A stretch of DNA of 64,000 nucleotides, taken from positions 248,001 through 312,000 of the forward strand of contig JAFGUG010000011.1 in assembly GCA_016938655.1 (NCBI GenBank). Reading direction: 5' to 3'. Below the pieces are notes generated by a model. It did no database searches, was not told where the DNA came from, and worked only from the letters and a program-made list of their open reading frames with translations. The first letter of the stretch is position 1, and the number at the start of each line of letters is the position of its first letter. Both the position numbers and the translations under genes were made by a program. Positions 44,772 to 54,339 of this stretch are shown here, piece by piece. The DNA is from Thiotrichales bacterium (lineage in GTDB: Bacteria; Pseudomonadota; Gammaproteobacteria; Thiomicrospirales; Thiomicrospiraceae).

Positions 44772-46067
44772 ATGACACCTGTTGAAGACTTTCGCATGAT
44801 TGTGGATAACAATCTTATTACCATTTCTACCGACTTAGAGGGCAACATCCTGTATGCCAGTAAAGCTTATTGCAAGATAAGTGGTTACTCTCTCAAAGAA
44901 CTGAAATTGATGCATGTTAATTCATTAATTCATACAGATATTTCAATAAACGCGGTTAGCAGTTTATGGAAAATTTTGCATGCGATGCGCACTTGGAGAG
45001 GCGAGTTAAAGCTTCCAAAAAAAGGCGGAGGTTCTTATTGGGTTGACGTTAAAATCCTTCCAAACTTCAATGATAGCCAGTCTTTGCAGGGTTATACCGC
45101 AATCATGCACGATATCACCGACCGAAAAAGGGTTGAGGTGTTGACTAAAACAGTCGCAGAAGAAGCGCTTGTCATTCAACAACACCAAGAAATTATCAGT
45201 GACTATGTGATTACATCAAGCACAGATGTTTCTGGAACCATCACCTCGGTTAGTCGAGCGTTCTGTCAAGTTTCGGGTTATTCTGAAGCCGAATTAGTGG
45301 GGCAGAATCACCGCATTATTCGCCATTCTGATACGCCCGAATCCTTCTATAAAGCCTTATGGTCAGTCATTGCAAATGGTCAGGAGTGGAAGGGGGAGCT
45401 AAAAAATAGAAGAAAGGACGGTACCGCCTATTGGGTTGAACTTTATATTAAGCCTAACAAAGACAAAAACGGGCACATTATTGGTCACAGCGCGGTTAGC
45501 CAAGACATAACGGATAAGAAAAAACTAGAAGAGTTAACCATAAAAGATGAGCTTACCGGAGCCTATAACCGCCGTTTTTACAATCAAGTTTTAGACAATG
45601 AAATTAATCGCGCTAAACGAAATAAGTTATGGATTGGGTTTTTAATGGCGGATGCTGATAACTTTAAAAAATACAATGATTCTTATGGGCATCAGGCTGG
45701 AGATGCAGTTTTAAAATCGATTGCTGCAAGCTTATCGGATAGCTTTCGACGGGGAGGGGATTATGTGTTTCGTTTGGGCGGGGAAGAGTTTGCGGTATTG
45801 TTTACCACCGAGAGCAAGGCACAGTTATTGACCGTGGCGGAACGTGCTCGACAAGCAATGGTTGACTTAAATATTGAGCACTCAGGTAATGCACCTTATT
45901 ATCGAGTCACCTTGTCGATGGGCTTAATGGAGCTTGATCCCGAATTAAATTATGTTTCTGAAGAGATTTATAAGTATGCCGACGAAGCGCTTTACCGCGC
46001 TAAGCAAAATGGCCGTAATGCGCTTGAAGTGGTTGAGTCAGATAATGATGATATCGAACTCTTCTAA
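44772..46067 (+). CDS. PAS-PAS-GGDEF diguanylate cyclase
   Basis: A cytoplasmic protein of 431 residues. Two PAS domains with PAC ends (about 8-118 and 140-257; both contain ISGYS or VSGYS, a Trp-x-GELK and the DITDRK/DITDKK exit motif) feed a GGDEF domain. The active motif GGEEF is at 336-340, with an I-site RGGD five residues before it, so it should be an active, product-inhibited cyclase. The second PAS closely resembles the one in the Cache-PAS-PAS-GGDEF protein at 51-53 kb, so the two are probable paralogues. Confidence 0.93.
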   Translation: MTPVEDFRMIVDNNLITISTDLEGNILYASKAYCKISGYSLKELKLMHVNSLIHTDISINAVSSLWKILHAMRTWRGELKLPKKGGGSYWVDVKILPNFNDSQSLQGYTAIMHDITDRKRVEVLTKTVAEEALVIQQHQEIISDYVITSSTDVSGTITSVSRAFCQVSGYSEAELVGQNHRIIRHSDTPESFYKALWSVIANGQEWKGELKNRRKDGTAYWVELYIKPNKDKNGHIIGHSAVSQDITDKKKLEELTIKDELTGAYNRRFYNQVLDNEINRAKRNKLWIGFLMADADNFKKYNDSYGHQAGDAVLKSIAASLSDSFRRGGDYVFRLGGEEFAVLFTTESKAQLLTVAERARQAMVDLNIEHSGNAPYYRVTLSMGLMELDPELNYVSEEIYKYADEALYRAKQNGRNALEVVESDNDDIELF

Positions 46068-46124
46068 ATAGGTTTAATTTTAAGGCGTTTATTCTGCCAA
46101 TTTCTGTTTTTCTAAAAGCAAACC

Positions 46125-46152
46125 TTGCAACCCCTCAAGCTTTTCGTATTAT
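46125..46152 (+). promoter_or_regulatory. Candidate sigma-70 promoter for dgt
   Basis: TTGCAA (46125-46130), a 16-base spacer and TATTAT (46147-46152), 31 bases before the GTG start at 46184. Confidence 0.5.
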
Positions 46153-46183
46153 GGTGTGATTAGCCCATGATAAGGAAAAGAGT

Positions 46184-47566
46184 GTGACGCAATCTCCCAC
46201 CGAAAACGAACTTAACCAAGTTTGGACACAACGTTATACCAATTTCTTAGAGCAACAAACCCCGCGCAAGGCACGCATTGTCTACCAACGAGATCGCGCG
46301 CGCGTCATTCACTCGGCTTCCTTTCGTCGCTTACAAGCTAAAACGCAAATTTTTGGTTTAAGTGAGTCCGATTTTTATCGCACCCGCTTAACCCACTCAA
46401 TGGAAGTGGCGCAAATTGGATCTGGATTAGTTGAGCAGTTAATCACGGTAGGCTCTGAAAATCAGTCCGAAGATGCCGATTACATTAAATGGTTACCCTC
46501 GATGTACTTAATAGAGGCAATTTGTTTGGCGCACGACTTAGGGCATCCGCCTTTTGGGCACGGAGGTGAGGTGGCTTTAAACTATATGATGCGCCACCAC
46601 GGTGGGTTTGAGGGCAATGCACAAACCTTACGAATACTGGCAAACTTAGGGGAATATACTCCCAATAATGGCCTAGACCTGTCACGCAGAACCACTCTGG
46701 GTGTGCTTAAATATCCAGCTATTTATGCGCAAGTGATTGAGCAAAATAGCGCTTATCAAACCCAGTTACGTGAGCCAGAAGTCAGCGACTTTAAAACGTT
46801 GCCTATGCATCGCTGGTCTCCGCCCAAGAGCCTCTACTCTGAAGAGCAGGACATTTTTGATTGGGTGTTAGCCCCGTTTTCAGAAAGTGATCGCAAGACG
46901 TTTACTCAGTTGTTGGCGTGTGAGGGCGACTGCCATAATCGCACCCAATACAAAGCGCTGGACACCACGATTATGGAGCTGGCGGATGACATCGCTTATG
47001 GCATTCACGACCTTGAAGATGCGATAGCCATGAAAATGGTGCGCAAAGAGGTCTGGCAAGCCGAGGTGATGGAAGATCCGGTCTTTAAGGAATATGCGTT
47101 GTGGGATGACACCATGACCGAGCGATTGTTTAGAGGCTCTTCACGAGCTAGAAAGCACGCCATCAGTAAAATGGTCGGGATTATGGTTGAGGCGGTTTAC
47201 ATTGCTGAATTAGACGAGTTTGATCATCCGTTACTCCGTTACCAAGCACGACTAACAGAAGGTGAACAAGCGGTCTTAAACTTATTAAAAACCTTTGTGT
47301 TTAAAAACGTCATTACCATTCCAGAAGTAAAAGGAATGGAGTACAAAGGGCAGTTGATTGTGTTGGATCTGTTTAAATCTTTACGCGCGAACCCCGATAC
47401 TTTATTGCCAACAAGTTCTTATAAAAAGTATAAAGAGGCGGCCACCGAACAAGAACAGCAACGTGTCATATCCGATTACATTGCCGGCATGACCAACACC
47501 TACGCCTCACGTCTATACGCTAAGTTCTTCACACCAACTCAAGGGTCGGTGTTTGACATGCTTTAG
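46184..47566 (+). CDS. dgt: dGTP triphosphohydrolase-like protein
   Basis: An HD-domain phosphohydrolase of 460 residues that cleaves dNTPs (dGTP in the best-studied member) to nucleoside and triphosphate. Metal ligands: H71 (RLTHSMEV), H117 and D118 (AHDLGHPPFGHGGE), and a later Asp in LADDIAYGIHDLEDA. It begins with GTG after an AAGGAAAAG ribosome site. The nucleotide preference cannot be read from sequence. It stands alone, convergent with queG. Confidence 0.92.
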   Translation: MTQSPTENELNQVWTQRYTNFLEQQTPRKARIVYQRDRARVIHSASFRRLQAKTQIFGLSESDFYRTRLTHSMEVAQIGSGLVEQLITVGSENQSEDADYIKWLPSMYLIEAICLAHDLGHPPFGHGGEVALNYMMRHHGGFEGNAQTLRILANLGEYTPNNGLDLSRRTTLGVLKYPAIYAQVIEQNSAYQTQLREPEVSDFKTLPMHRWSPPKSLYSEEQDIFDWVLAPFSESDRKTFTQLLACEGDCHNRTQYKALDTTIMELADDIAYGIHDLEDAIAMKMVRKEVWQAEVMEDPVFKEYALWDDTMTERLFRGSSRARKHAISKMVGIMVEAVYIAELDEFDHPLLRYQARLTEGEQAVLNLLKTFVFKNVITIPEVKGMEYKGQLIVLDLFKSLRANPDTLLPTSSYKKYKEAATEQEQQRVISDYIAGMTNTYASRLYAKFFTPTQGSVFDML

Positions 47567-47596
47567 GGGCACGTAACTAAGCGATTAGTTGGTTTC

Positions 47597-48820
47597 TCAG
47601 TTGTTTGTTGGCTTAGGTAAGTAGTATTTGCGGGCAACAAACGGTTTGATGGTTTGGGTGCTTTTCTGGTTTGTAAGGTCTAACGGTTCAAAGTTAGCAG
47701 GCCTGCTGGTTTTTGTATTTTTAATGGCGAGCAAATGCGCTAATTTGTCATTAAGTTGCTTGATTGCCCAATCAATATGCTCATTCACCAATAAGTCGAG
47801 TGTCGCTTTTTGTTGTTGTAAAGCGGCCATGCTCTTTTCAATGGTATCGACATCACTGTCAATGTTGCCAATGGCAATCGCTAAGTTGCGTTTCCATTGC
47901 AAATAACCAATTCGTCTAATCGGCGAGCCTTCAAATCGTTTTAAAAAGTCCGACTCTTGCCACGTCCAAAGTTCGAGAAGAGAGACGTTATCCAATGACT
48001 GATTGGGCGAGAAAGCCGCCTCTTGTGTCTGCTCAGTAAATTTATTCCACGGACAAACCAGTTGGCAGTCATCGCAACCATAGATTCGGTTGCCCATTTT
48101 GGCTCGAAACTCCTCTGGAATTGACCCAGAATACTCAATGGTTAAATAGGAAATACATCTTCGTGCATCGACAACGGCATTACCAACAATCGCTTGCGTT
48201 GGACACTCGTCAATACAGGCGGTACAAGGGCCGCAACCTTGTTTTTCAAAAGGAGCATCTGCCGGAAGTGGTAAATTGGTGTAAAGCTCGCCCAAAAAGA
48301 ACCAAGAACCGGCACGGGGGTGAATAATGAGGCTGTTTTTGCCAATAAACCCCAGGCCTGCTTGTTCCGCGATAGGGCGTTCAAGCACCGGTGCGCTATC
48401 ACAAAAGGCACGGTAGCTAAATTCAGGTACCTGTTCTGCAATTTTAGTGGCTAACTGCTGAAGTCGTTTTCGCATCAGTTTGTGGTAGTCTTTGCCAAGC
48501 GCGTAGCGTGAAATATAGGCCTGTTCTGAATTGTGCAATGTCTCAAAAGGGGAGTAAGCCGCAAGGTCTAAATAGTTTAAACGCACACTTATGATAGATG
48601 CAGTGCCGGGCTCGAGTTCGGTGGGTCGAGTGCGTTTGGTACCATGGCGTTGCATATAGTCCATTTCGCCATGAAAATTCTCACCTATCCAGTTAAAATG
48701 AGCGGCTTCATAGGCCGACAAATCCGTATGGGTGATGCCAATATCGGCAAAGCCGAGTTCGAGGCCCCACTGTTTAATTTGGCTTGAAAGTTTGGAAAGC
48801 GTAGAGGAACAAGATTGCAT
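47597..48820 (-). CDS. queG: Epoxyqueuosine reductase
   Basis: Last step of queuosine synthesis in tRNA, a cobalamin and iron-sulfur enzyme. It has 407 residues against about 380 in E. coli. The catalytic Asp is in FCDSAPVLER (D141). Two [4Fe-4S] sites are seen as CGPCTACIDEC (C196/199/202/206) and CDDCQLVC (C249/252/256). Its ATG abuts the ATG of tsaE on the other strand. The extra length is C-terminal and includes SRPANF (372-377), coded by a palindrome copy. Confidence 0.95.
   Translation of the reverse strand: MQSCSSTLSKLSSQIKQWGLELGFADIGITHTDLSAYEAAHFNWIGENFHGEMDYMQRHGTKRTRPTELEPGTASIISVRLNYLDLAAYSPFETLHNSEQAYISRYALGKDYHKLMRKRLQQLATKIAEQVPEFSYRAFCDSAPVLERPIAEQAGLGFIGKNSLIIHPRAGSWFFLGELYTNLPLPADAPFEKQGCGPCTACIDECPTQAIVGNAVVDARRCISYLTIEYSGSIPEEFRAKMGNRIYGCDDCQLVCPWNKFTEQTQEAAFSPNQSLDNVSLLELWTWQESDFLKRFEGSPIRRIGYLQWKRNLAIAIGNIDSDVDTIEKSMAALQQQKATLDLLVNEHIDWAIKQLNDKLAHLLAIKNTKTSRPANFEPLDLTNQKSTQTIKPFVARKYYLPKPTNN
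47697..47706. repeat. GCAGGCCTGC palindrome inside queG
   Basis: Perfect core (12-mer 47696-47707), read on the minus strand as Ser-Arg-Pro-Ala, then Asn-Phe. Arms AAAGTTA and TGGTTTT pair at every position if wobbles are allowed. Confidence 0.88.
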
Positions 48821-49324
48821 ATGACAGATTCTAAGGTAGTTAACACGAAACGGGTACTCTTTTTAGCAGATGAGTCAGAAACCACTCGCCTGGCCAAGAC
48901 CTTTGCAAACGCCTGTAATCTGAGTAAAGCTTATGAAAGCGGCCTTATGGTCTACTTGCATGGCGACTTGGGAGCCGGTAAGTCATTCTTTTCTCGAGGA
49001 TTTATTCAGCATTTTTTACCAGAACAAAAAGTTAAAAGTCCGACCTACACTATCGTTGAAAGCTATAAATGTTATAATTTTGCCGTCCATCATCTTGATT
49101 TGTATAGACTTTGCGATCCAGAAGAGTTAGAGTACTTGGCAATAAGGGATTTATTGTCTGGATTTTTTGTGGCGTTAATAGAGTGGCCACAAAAAGGCGA
49201 AGGGTTTTTGCCAAGCGCAGATATCGAGATTCATTTATCCCATCAAGCACAGGGTAGGCAGATTGAGTTGGTTGCTAACAGCGAGAAAGGCCATTTGGTT
49301 CTAACTAAAATGGCAGATGATTGA
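48821..49324 (+). CDS. tsaE: tRNA threonylcarbamoyladenosine biosynthesis ATPase TsaE
   Basis: A protein of 167 residues starting at the ATG at 48821 with a GAGGAA ribosome site inside queG. A P-loop is seen in HGDLGAGKSFFSRG, followed by VKSPTYTIVESY, HHLDLYRL and ALIEWPQKGEG, all typical. It works with TsaB, TsaC and TsaD to make t6A37 in tRNA. The longer TTG start at 48815 is unlikely. amiB follows, as in many Proteobacteria. Confidence 0.95.
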   Translation: MTDSKVVNTKRVLFLADESETTRLAKTFANACNLSKAYESGLMVYLHGDLGAGKSFFSRGFIQHFLPEQKVKSPTYTIVESYKCYNFAVHHLDLYRLCDPEELEYLAIRDLLSGFFVALIEWPQKGEGFLPSADIEIHLSHQAQGRQIELVANSEKGHLVLTKMADD

Positions 49325-49393
49325 CGCTAGAATTGGCACATTATTTGTTTTATTTTGGTTATACGTCTTTATTGAAAGATAAGGTTGACACTT

Positions 49394-50863
49394 ATGAGCA
49401 CGACAAAAAAGTTTTTAACGATACTTTTAGCACTTGGATTGTTGCTAAATACGTCGTATGCCATTGCACAGGCAGAACTGGCATCGGTTCGTGTTGGCCA
49501 AAAACCCGATAAAACCCGTGTGGTCTTTGATATTAAGCAGAATCACCAGTTTGAAGTAACAAAACTCAATAACCCCTCACGTGTGGTGGTTGACTTTTAT
49601 AAGACAGATAATCAACTCAGTTTTAAGAATAAACATTTCACCGATGAACGTCTTTACCGTATGCGAGTCCAAGAAACCTCAAAACGTCTTCGGGTGGTTT
49701 TGGAACTGCATAAAAACTTTGACTACAACTACTTTACGTTGGCCAAAAACAAGTCAGGTGCCGAACGCTTAGTGGTTGACTTAAAAGGGCTGGTTTCTAA
49801 TAAGTCGTCTAAGTCTTCACTCGTAGCAACCCAAAAAGTCACGTCTAATAACAGTCAAAATCCAACGGTCAGCTTGGCTAATAAAGTGACCCAGTCTAAA
49901 ACGGTTGCCAGTGACAACGGTAAGCATGCTCGTACTAACTCTTTAACGCAATCTATTCTGAGTAAAGACAGTTCCGTGTTATTAAAGTCCGATGAATTTG
50001 TCGTGGCAATTGACCCCGGTCACGGGGGGAGAGATGTTGGTGCAGTTGGATACGATAATGTCTATGAAAAAGATGCAACACTGCAAATATCAAAAGAGTT
50101 GAAGCGTCTAATTGATCAGCAACCCGGTATGAAAGCCGTTCTTACCCGCGATAGAGATGTCTTTATCCCGCTACACAAACGCGTTGCTATTGCTAAACAG
50201 AATCATGCTGACATTTTTATCTCTGTGCATGCCGATGCCTTTCATGATCACAGCGTGCGTGGTGGGTCTATCTACGTTTTATCTAACGGTGGCGCAAGTA
50301 GCGTGATGGCTCGCATGTTAGCGAAGAGTGAGAATGCTTCTCTTCAAGATATTCAGTTGAAGGATTTGGATGGGGATGTGGCCTTTGCATTGAGTGATAT
50401 GAGTCGCGATGCGAACATTCGAGCAAGTAAAAAATTGGCTCAGAGTGTTTTGAAAGAGATGCAGAAGTCGGTAAAAATGCACAAACATTCGGTACAGTCC
50501 GCTAATTTTGCGGTTTTAAAATCGATTGATATGCCTTCATTACTGGTGGAGACGGCTTTCATCTCAAACCCACGAGAAGCTAAAAAATTAATGGATAAAC
50601 GTTTCCAGACTAAAATGGCTTCCTCTATCGTTAAAGGTTTACAACGTTTCGTTGGGGCAAATGGCCAAAAACCTCGTTGGGGCGAAACGCTGTATGTGCA
50701 GTACAAAGTTCAGTCTGGCGATACACTGTCGCAAATTGCTAAAAACTATCAGGTATCAACCCACACCCTTAAGAGGTTAAACGGCATTAAAAACCCAAAT
50801 GAACTTTATGTGGGTAAAAAATTGCGCATTCCATTATCTGAGCAAGTGGTTGCAGGATTGTAA
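49394..50863 (+). CDS. amiB: N-acetylmuramoyl-L-alanine amidase (AMIN–Amidase_3–LysM)
   Basis: From the ATG at 49394 (MSTTKKFL) it has 489 residues. A signal peptide ends near AIAQ. An AMIN domain for septal targeting (about 28-130), a linker, the zinc amidase domain ([31 protein letters not shown]) and a C-terminal LysM ([19 protein letters not shown]) follow. It splits daughter-cell peptidoglycan and is usually activated by an EnvC/NlpD-type partner not seen here. mutL, a common next gene elsewhere, is absent; a GGDEF gene follows instead. Confidence 0.94.
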   Translation: MSTTKKFLTILLALGLLLNTSYAIAQAELASVRVGQKPDKTRVVFDIKQNHQFEVTKLNNPSRVVVDFYKTDNQLSFKNKHFTDERLYRMRVQETSKRLRVVLELHKNFDYNYFTLAKNKSGAERLVVDLKGLVSNKSSKSSLVATQKVTSNNSQNPTVSLANKVTQSKTVASDNGKHARTNSLTQSILSKDSSVLLKSDEFVVAIDPGHGGRDVGAVGYDNVYEKDATLQISKELKRLIDQQPGMKAVLTRDRDVFIPLHKRVAIAKQNHADIFISVHADAFHDHSVRGGSIYVLSNGGASSVMARMLAKSENASLQDIQLKDLDGDVAFALSDMSRDANIRASKKLAQSVLKEMQKSVKMHKHSVQSANFAVLKSIDMPSLLVETAFISNPREAKKLMDKRFQTKMASSIVKGLQRFVGANGQKPRWGETLYVQYKVQSGDTLSQIAKNYQVSTHTLKRLNGIKNPNELYVGKKLRIPLSEQVVAGL

Positions 50864-51017
50864 TCCGTAAGCATTTTTCTTATTCGGCATCAATTTCCGT
50901 TTTATCCCTCACTCTGTCACCGAATAAATTCCGATATACTCTTTTTTAAAGGTCTTAATTATGATGAATAGTTAAGACTGTCTCTTGAGTGTGAACTGCA
51001 TCTAAACTAGGAATCCA

Positions 51018-53261
51018 ATGCCTGCATCTTTAGGAATACAAACATTTAAAAGAATCCAACGAAAGTCATTGTGGATTATGATTTTATTAAGTGTCCTTTA
51101 TGTACTGATCTTTTTTTACATCGAATACACCAGTAATAGTCGTGCGATTGAAGAAGATAAAACCCTTGTTCGTAATCAGGTGGTGCAGGCTTTTCAAGCA
51201 GAGACAAAACGTTTAGTTTCTTTTTACAGCACCCGTGTTCAGTGCCATTTAGCCGCTCCCGAAGCGTTACAGGCAATGAAAGATAAGGATCATTTAGCCA
51301 TTTATCAATCTGCAAAACCCAAGTTTGATATTCTGAATAATAAAAACCCTTTTATTACCCATATGCAATTTTTTGCGCCCGATGGTACCAGTCTATTAAG
51401 GGTACATAATGAAGGCGTTTATGGCGATAACATTGCCGAAAAACGGCCTATGGTGGCTTATGCTATGGAGACTCAAAGCTCAGTTTCGGGTTTTGAAGAG
51501 GGGTTGTTTGGATTGGTTTTTAGAGTCATTGAGCCCGCGTTTGATAAGGCTGGCAACTACATTGGAAGTTTGGAGTTTGGGTTTCAACCTCTCTATTTTG
51601 AAAAGGTCATAAAAGAGCTGTTTCCTGATATGAAGGTGGGAATGGTTATTCCCAAAAATACGCTCAAAATTTACCAGGATTCCGGGCGTTATGAAACTTA
51701 TAAAGACTACTATGTTATGGGCGAGGATATTGAAGCGATAAAACCTTTTATTGGTTCTAATCATGCAACCAAACCTACGCAGACCGTAGATGTTGAAGGT
51801 CGTCCTTATTTGTTGTTTAGCGATGTGTTCCTGGATAATTTTGAAGGCAACTCTTTCATTCAGTTATTGATGTTAAAAGATTTAACTTTAATTCAAGACA
51901 GGTTTTATACGCAACTGAAAGAGACCTTGTTTTTAGGATTGTTACTGCTTCTCTTAATGTGGCTAGCATCGCACTTTGTTTTAAATTACTTTATGCAAAA
52001 TGCAGCGAATCTCCATAATCAATTGGCGCAATCACACACCAAGTTGTCTGCCATATTTAATGCCTCTATTGACGGTATTGCAGTTCTGGATTCCGAGGCA
52101 TCGTTTGTCGATGCTAATCCGGCTTTTTGTCATTCATTAGGTTATTCAGTTGGTCAAATAAAAGGGTTATCGCTTCAGAAAATGGTGTCTGATAAACATC
52201 AACAAGCGGTTAATGATCGAATCCAAGCACTTTACTCTGGCAGTGATGTTGAAAAGGAAGAGTACTGTTTTGTGACTCAGAGTAATAAAACCGTTTTACT
52301 GGAATTTTCAATGGTCGTACTTCCTGAAGAGAATCATATTCTAATGACGAGCAGAGATATTACTTTGCTGCGTAAACAACAAAAAGAGATTGCGGATTAC
52401 TTATCCGTTGTCGATAAATACGTGGTCACCTCAAAAACGGATTTGCAAGGCCGTATAACTTATGTCAGTGAGGCCTTTAGTCATATCTCTGGATTTAGCA
52501 AAGAGGAATTAATTGGTCAAACGCACTCGATTGTTAAGCACCCAGGCATGCCGACTTCGCTTTATGAGTCCATGTGGCAAACAATCACACAAGGCCATTC
52601 ATGGCATGGTGATATAAAAAATAGACGAAAAGACGGTTCTTCCTATTGGGTCTCAGCGGTGATTAGTCCTGACTTCGACGAAGAGGGGCAAATAGTGGGT
52701 TATAAAGCAATTCGTCAAGACATTACCGATAAAAAACGCATACAAGAACTGTCTATCACGGATGCCTTAACTGGGCTTTATAATCGTCGTTACTACGCGG
52801 AACGGTTTAATGAAGTGTTTAATCAACGAAAACGTGAGCAGCTCCCGTTTTTGTTTGTGTTAATCGATTTGGATTCGTTTAAGGTTTATAACGACACCTA
52901 TGGTCACCCAAAAGGTGACGAAGCACTGGCTCTATTCTCTAATGCTTTAAAAGCCTCTTTTCAGAGAAATAGTGATACGCTTTTCCGCTTGGGGGGAGAG
53001 GAGTTTGCAGCGATTTTACATGTAGACGAAGAAACCAGTGTGGACGGTGTGTTGAGCCGATTGCATAAAAAAGTTGCCGATCTGAAAATTGTGCATGAGG
53101 GTAACGCTGTTTCTGAATATCTTACGATTTCGGTTGGTGCTTGTTTGGTTAAGCACTATTCTGCCGGTCTGGATCAAGATCTTATCTACAATAAAACCGA
53201 CAAGGCGCTTTATAGAGCCAAACAAAAGGGCCGAAACCAGTCAGTGGTTGAGGTGATATAG
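51018..53261 (+). CDS. Membrane Cache-PAS-PAS-GGDEF diguanylate cyclase
   Basis: A protein of 747 residues. Membrane helices near 18-36 and 308-328 bracket a periplasmic Cache-type sensor (FITHMQFFAPDGTSLLR, IGSLEFGFQP). Two cytoplasmic PAS domains (about 345-450 and 460-575) lead to GGDEF with GGEEF at 659-663 and I-site RNSD five residues before. The second PAS and the GGDEF resemble the protein at 44.8-46 kb. An extracellular ligand probably controls cyclic-di-GMP synthesis; the ligand is unknown. Confidence 0.93.
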   Translation: MPASLGIQTFKRIQRKSLWIMILLSVLYVLIFFYIEYTSNSRAIEEDKTLVRNQVVQAFQAETKRLVSFYSTRVQCHLAAPEALQAMKDKDHLAIYQSAKPKFDILNNKNPFITHMQFFAPDGTSLLRVHNEGVYGDNIAEKRPMVAYAMETQSSVSGFEEGLFGLVFRVIEPAFDKAGNYIGSLEFGFQPLYFEKVIKELFPDMKVGMVIPKNTLKIYQDSGRYETYKDYYVMGEDIEAIKPFIGSNHATKPTQTVDVEGRPYLLFSDVFLDNFEGNSFIQLLMLKDLTLIQDRFYTQLKETLFLGLLLLLLMWLASHFVLNYFMQNAANLHNQLAQSHTKLSAIFNASIDGIAVLDSEASFVDANPAFCHSLGYSVGQIKGLSLQKMVSDKHQQAVNDRIQALYSGSDVEKEEYCFVTQSNKTVLLEFSMVVLPEENHILMTSRDITLLRKQQKEIADYLSVVDKYVVTSKTDLQGRITYVSEAFSHISGFSKEELIGQTHSIVKHPGMPTSLYESMWQTITQGHSWHGDIKNRRKDGSSYWVSAVISPDFDEEGQIVGYKAIRQDITDKKRIQELSITDALTGLYNRRYYAERFNEVFNQRKREQLPFLFVLIDLDSFKVYNDTYGHPKGDEALALFSNALKASFQRNSDTLFRLGGEEFAAILHVDEETSVDGVLSRLHKKVADLKIVHEGNAVSEYLTISVGACLVKHYSAGLDQDLIYNKTDKALYRAKQKGRNQSVVEVI

Positions 53262-53343
53262 AGACCGAGTTAGTTCAAAGCTTTGCGAATTCTTACGGTT
53301 TAATTAAGGTTTTTGTAAAAGTGATTGGGTCTGCTGTAAATCA

Positions 53344-53353
53344 GCAGGCCTGC
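53344..53353. repeat. GCAGGCCTGC palindrome between GGDEF gene and 5-formyl-THF cyclo-ligase gene
   Basis: Perfect core in a convergent intergenic space. Arms AAATCA and TGAGTTT pair with one mismatch. Together with its right flank it shares 21 identical bases with the copy inside mpl. Confidence 0.88.
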
Positions 53354-53368
53354 TGAGTTTGAAACCGG

Positions 53369-53971
53369 TTATTTCTTATTCCAGTACAGAATTTCTTGTT
53401 CTGTTACTAATGCATTTAAAGGCACATCCCAAGCTTCATTAGGGAGTTTCTCTACGTGCTGACAACTGTGCGCCCAACCTACAAGCAGTGGTTTTGCATT
53501 CGGTTGTTGGTGCTTGAATTCAAAGGTTCGATCATAATAGCCACCGCCCATTCCCAAGCGGTTTCCGGCTTTATCAAAGCCCACTAATGGCACAATCACT
53601 AAATCCATCATGTTACCAGAGAGGTGTTCGCTAACCGGAATATCGGGTTCGAGTATATTAAACTTATTGGGAATAAGTTTACTGTTGGGTTTATAAAGGG
53701 AAAAGCCCATGTGCCAATTAGGTGAAGTTTCCAATGCAGGTAGATACACCTCTGTATTCGAGTTTTTCCAGAGTTGCTGAATTAATTCTTCGGTGCCTAG
53801 TTCGCCATCTTGGCTAAGAAAAACCGCTACCTTGCAAGCATCTGTTAAAAGTGAAGCGTGGATTAAAAGTTGGCAGGCCTGTTCAGAATGGGTTTTTTGT
53901 TGGTGCTGTGTGAGTTGTTGTCGGAGATTTCTTAAGGTTTTACGCAGAGCGGAGGGGTCCAACTGAGTCAT
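53369..53971 (-). CDS. ygfA: 5-formyltetrahydrofolate cyclo-ligase
   Basis: From the Met at 53971 (MTQLDPSALRK) it has 200 residues. The frame continues to 54064 but the extra 31 residues would be translated from the 6S RNA gene and are rejected. Motifs: the N-terminal LRKTLRNLRQQL, VYLPALE, and GFDKAGNRLGMGGGYYDRTF, with the nucleotide-binding GMGGGYYDR. It returns 5-formyl-THF to the active folate pool. It is downstream of 6S RNA exactly as in E. coli. A one-change palindrome copy (53873) codes Glu-Gln-Ala-Cys. Confidence 0.93.
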   Translation of the reverse strand: MTQLDPSALRKTLRNLRQQLTQHQQKTHSEQACQLLIHASLLTDACKVAVFLSQDGELGTEELIQQLWKNSNTEVYLPALETSPNWHMGFSLYKPNSKLIPNKFNILEPDIPVSEHLSGNMMDLVIVPLVGFDKAGNRLGMGGGYYDRTFEFKHQQPNAKPLLVGWAHSCQHVEKLPNEAWDVPLNALVTEQEILYWNKK

Positions 53972-53999
53972 AAAAAAGAGATCTTTTAGAAAAGTAAAA

Positions 54000-54180
54000 G
54001 GAGAGTACAGCGCCGTTTGAACGAAAATCCCTGAAACCGAGAGGTTCAAGGTGGCAGTCTCCACAAAAAGTTTAGGCTTCCCGGGTTAGCAAGCTAACGA
54101 GATGCACACCACTAAAAGCTTATGACCCCAATATATTAATTATCGGAAAGGGGGTTAATGCCCAAACAATGCTGTACCGT
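54000..54180 (-). ncRNA. ssrS: 6S RNA
   Basis: It lies between zapA and ygfA, the conserved place of ssrS in gammaproteobacteria. On the minus strand a consensus TATAAT (54187-54192) predicts a 5' end near 54180. The 5' GTACAGC pairs with GCTGTAC near 54005, giving the closing stem of a molecule of about 180 bases, against 183 in E. coli. Internal strings GAAGCCT-AAACT and CACCTTGAACC match the E. coli 3' half. The RNA binds sigma-70 RNA polymerase in stationary phase. The exact ends are inferred. Confidence 0.85.
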
Positions 54181-54186
54181 GGGCTC

Positions 54187-54192
54187 ATTATA
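54187..54192 (-). promoter_or_regulatory. -10 element of the 6S RNA promoter
   Basis: TATAAT on the minus strand, seven bases before the predicted 6S start. The -35 region is AT-rich and weak. Confidence 0.65.
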
Positions 54193-54339
54193 ACACTGAA
54201 TGAAATTAAAAATTAATAGCATGCGTCATACAATTTGTTAATTGTAAGGGATAAATTTAAACAATCGACCTTAGTCATCAGTTGGATGAATAAACAATGA
54301 ATTTAGATGGGAGAGGGAATCGCTTTGGTAGGGGGAGTA

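Noticed and set aside
53972-54064. N-terminal extension of the 5-formyl-THF cyclo-ligase
   Set aside because: The extra 31 codons overlap the predicted 6S RNA and have no counterpart in the family; the Met at 53971 gives the usual length.
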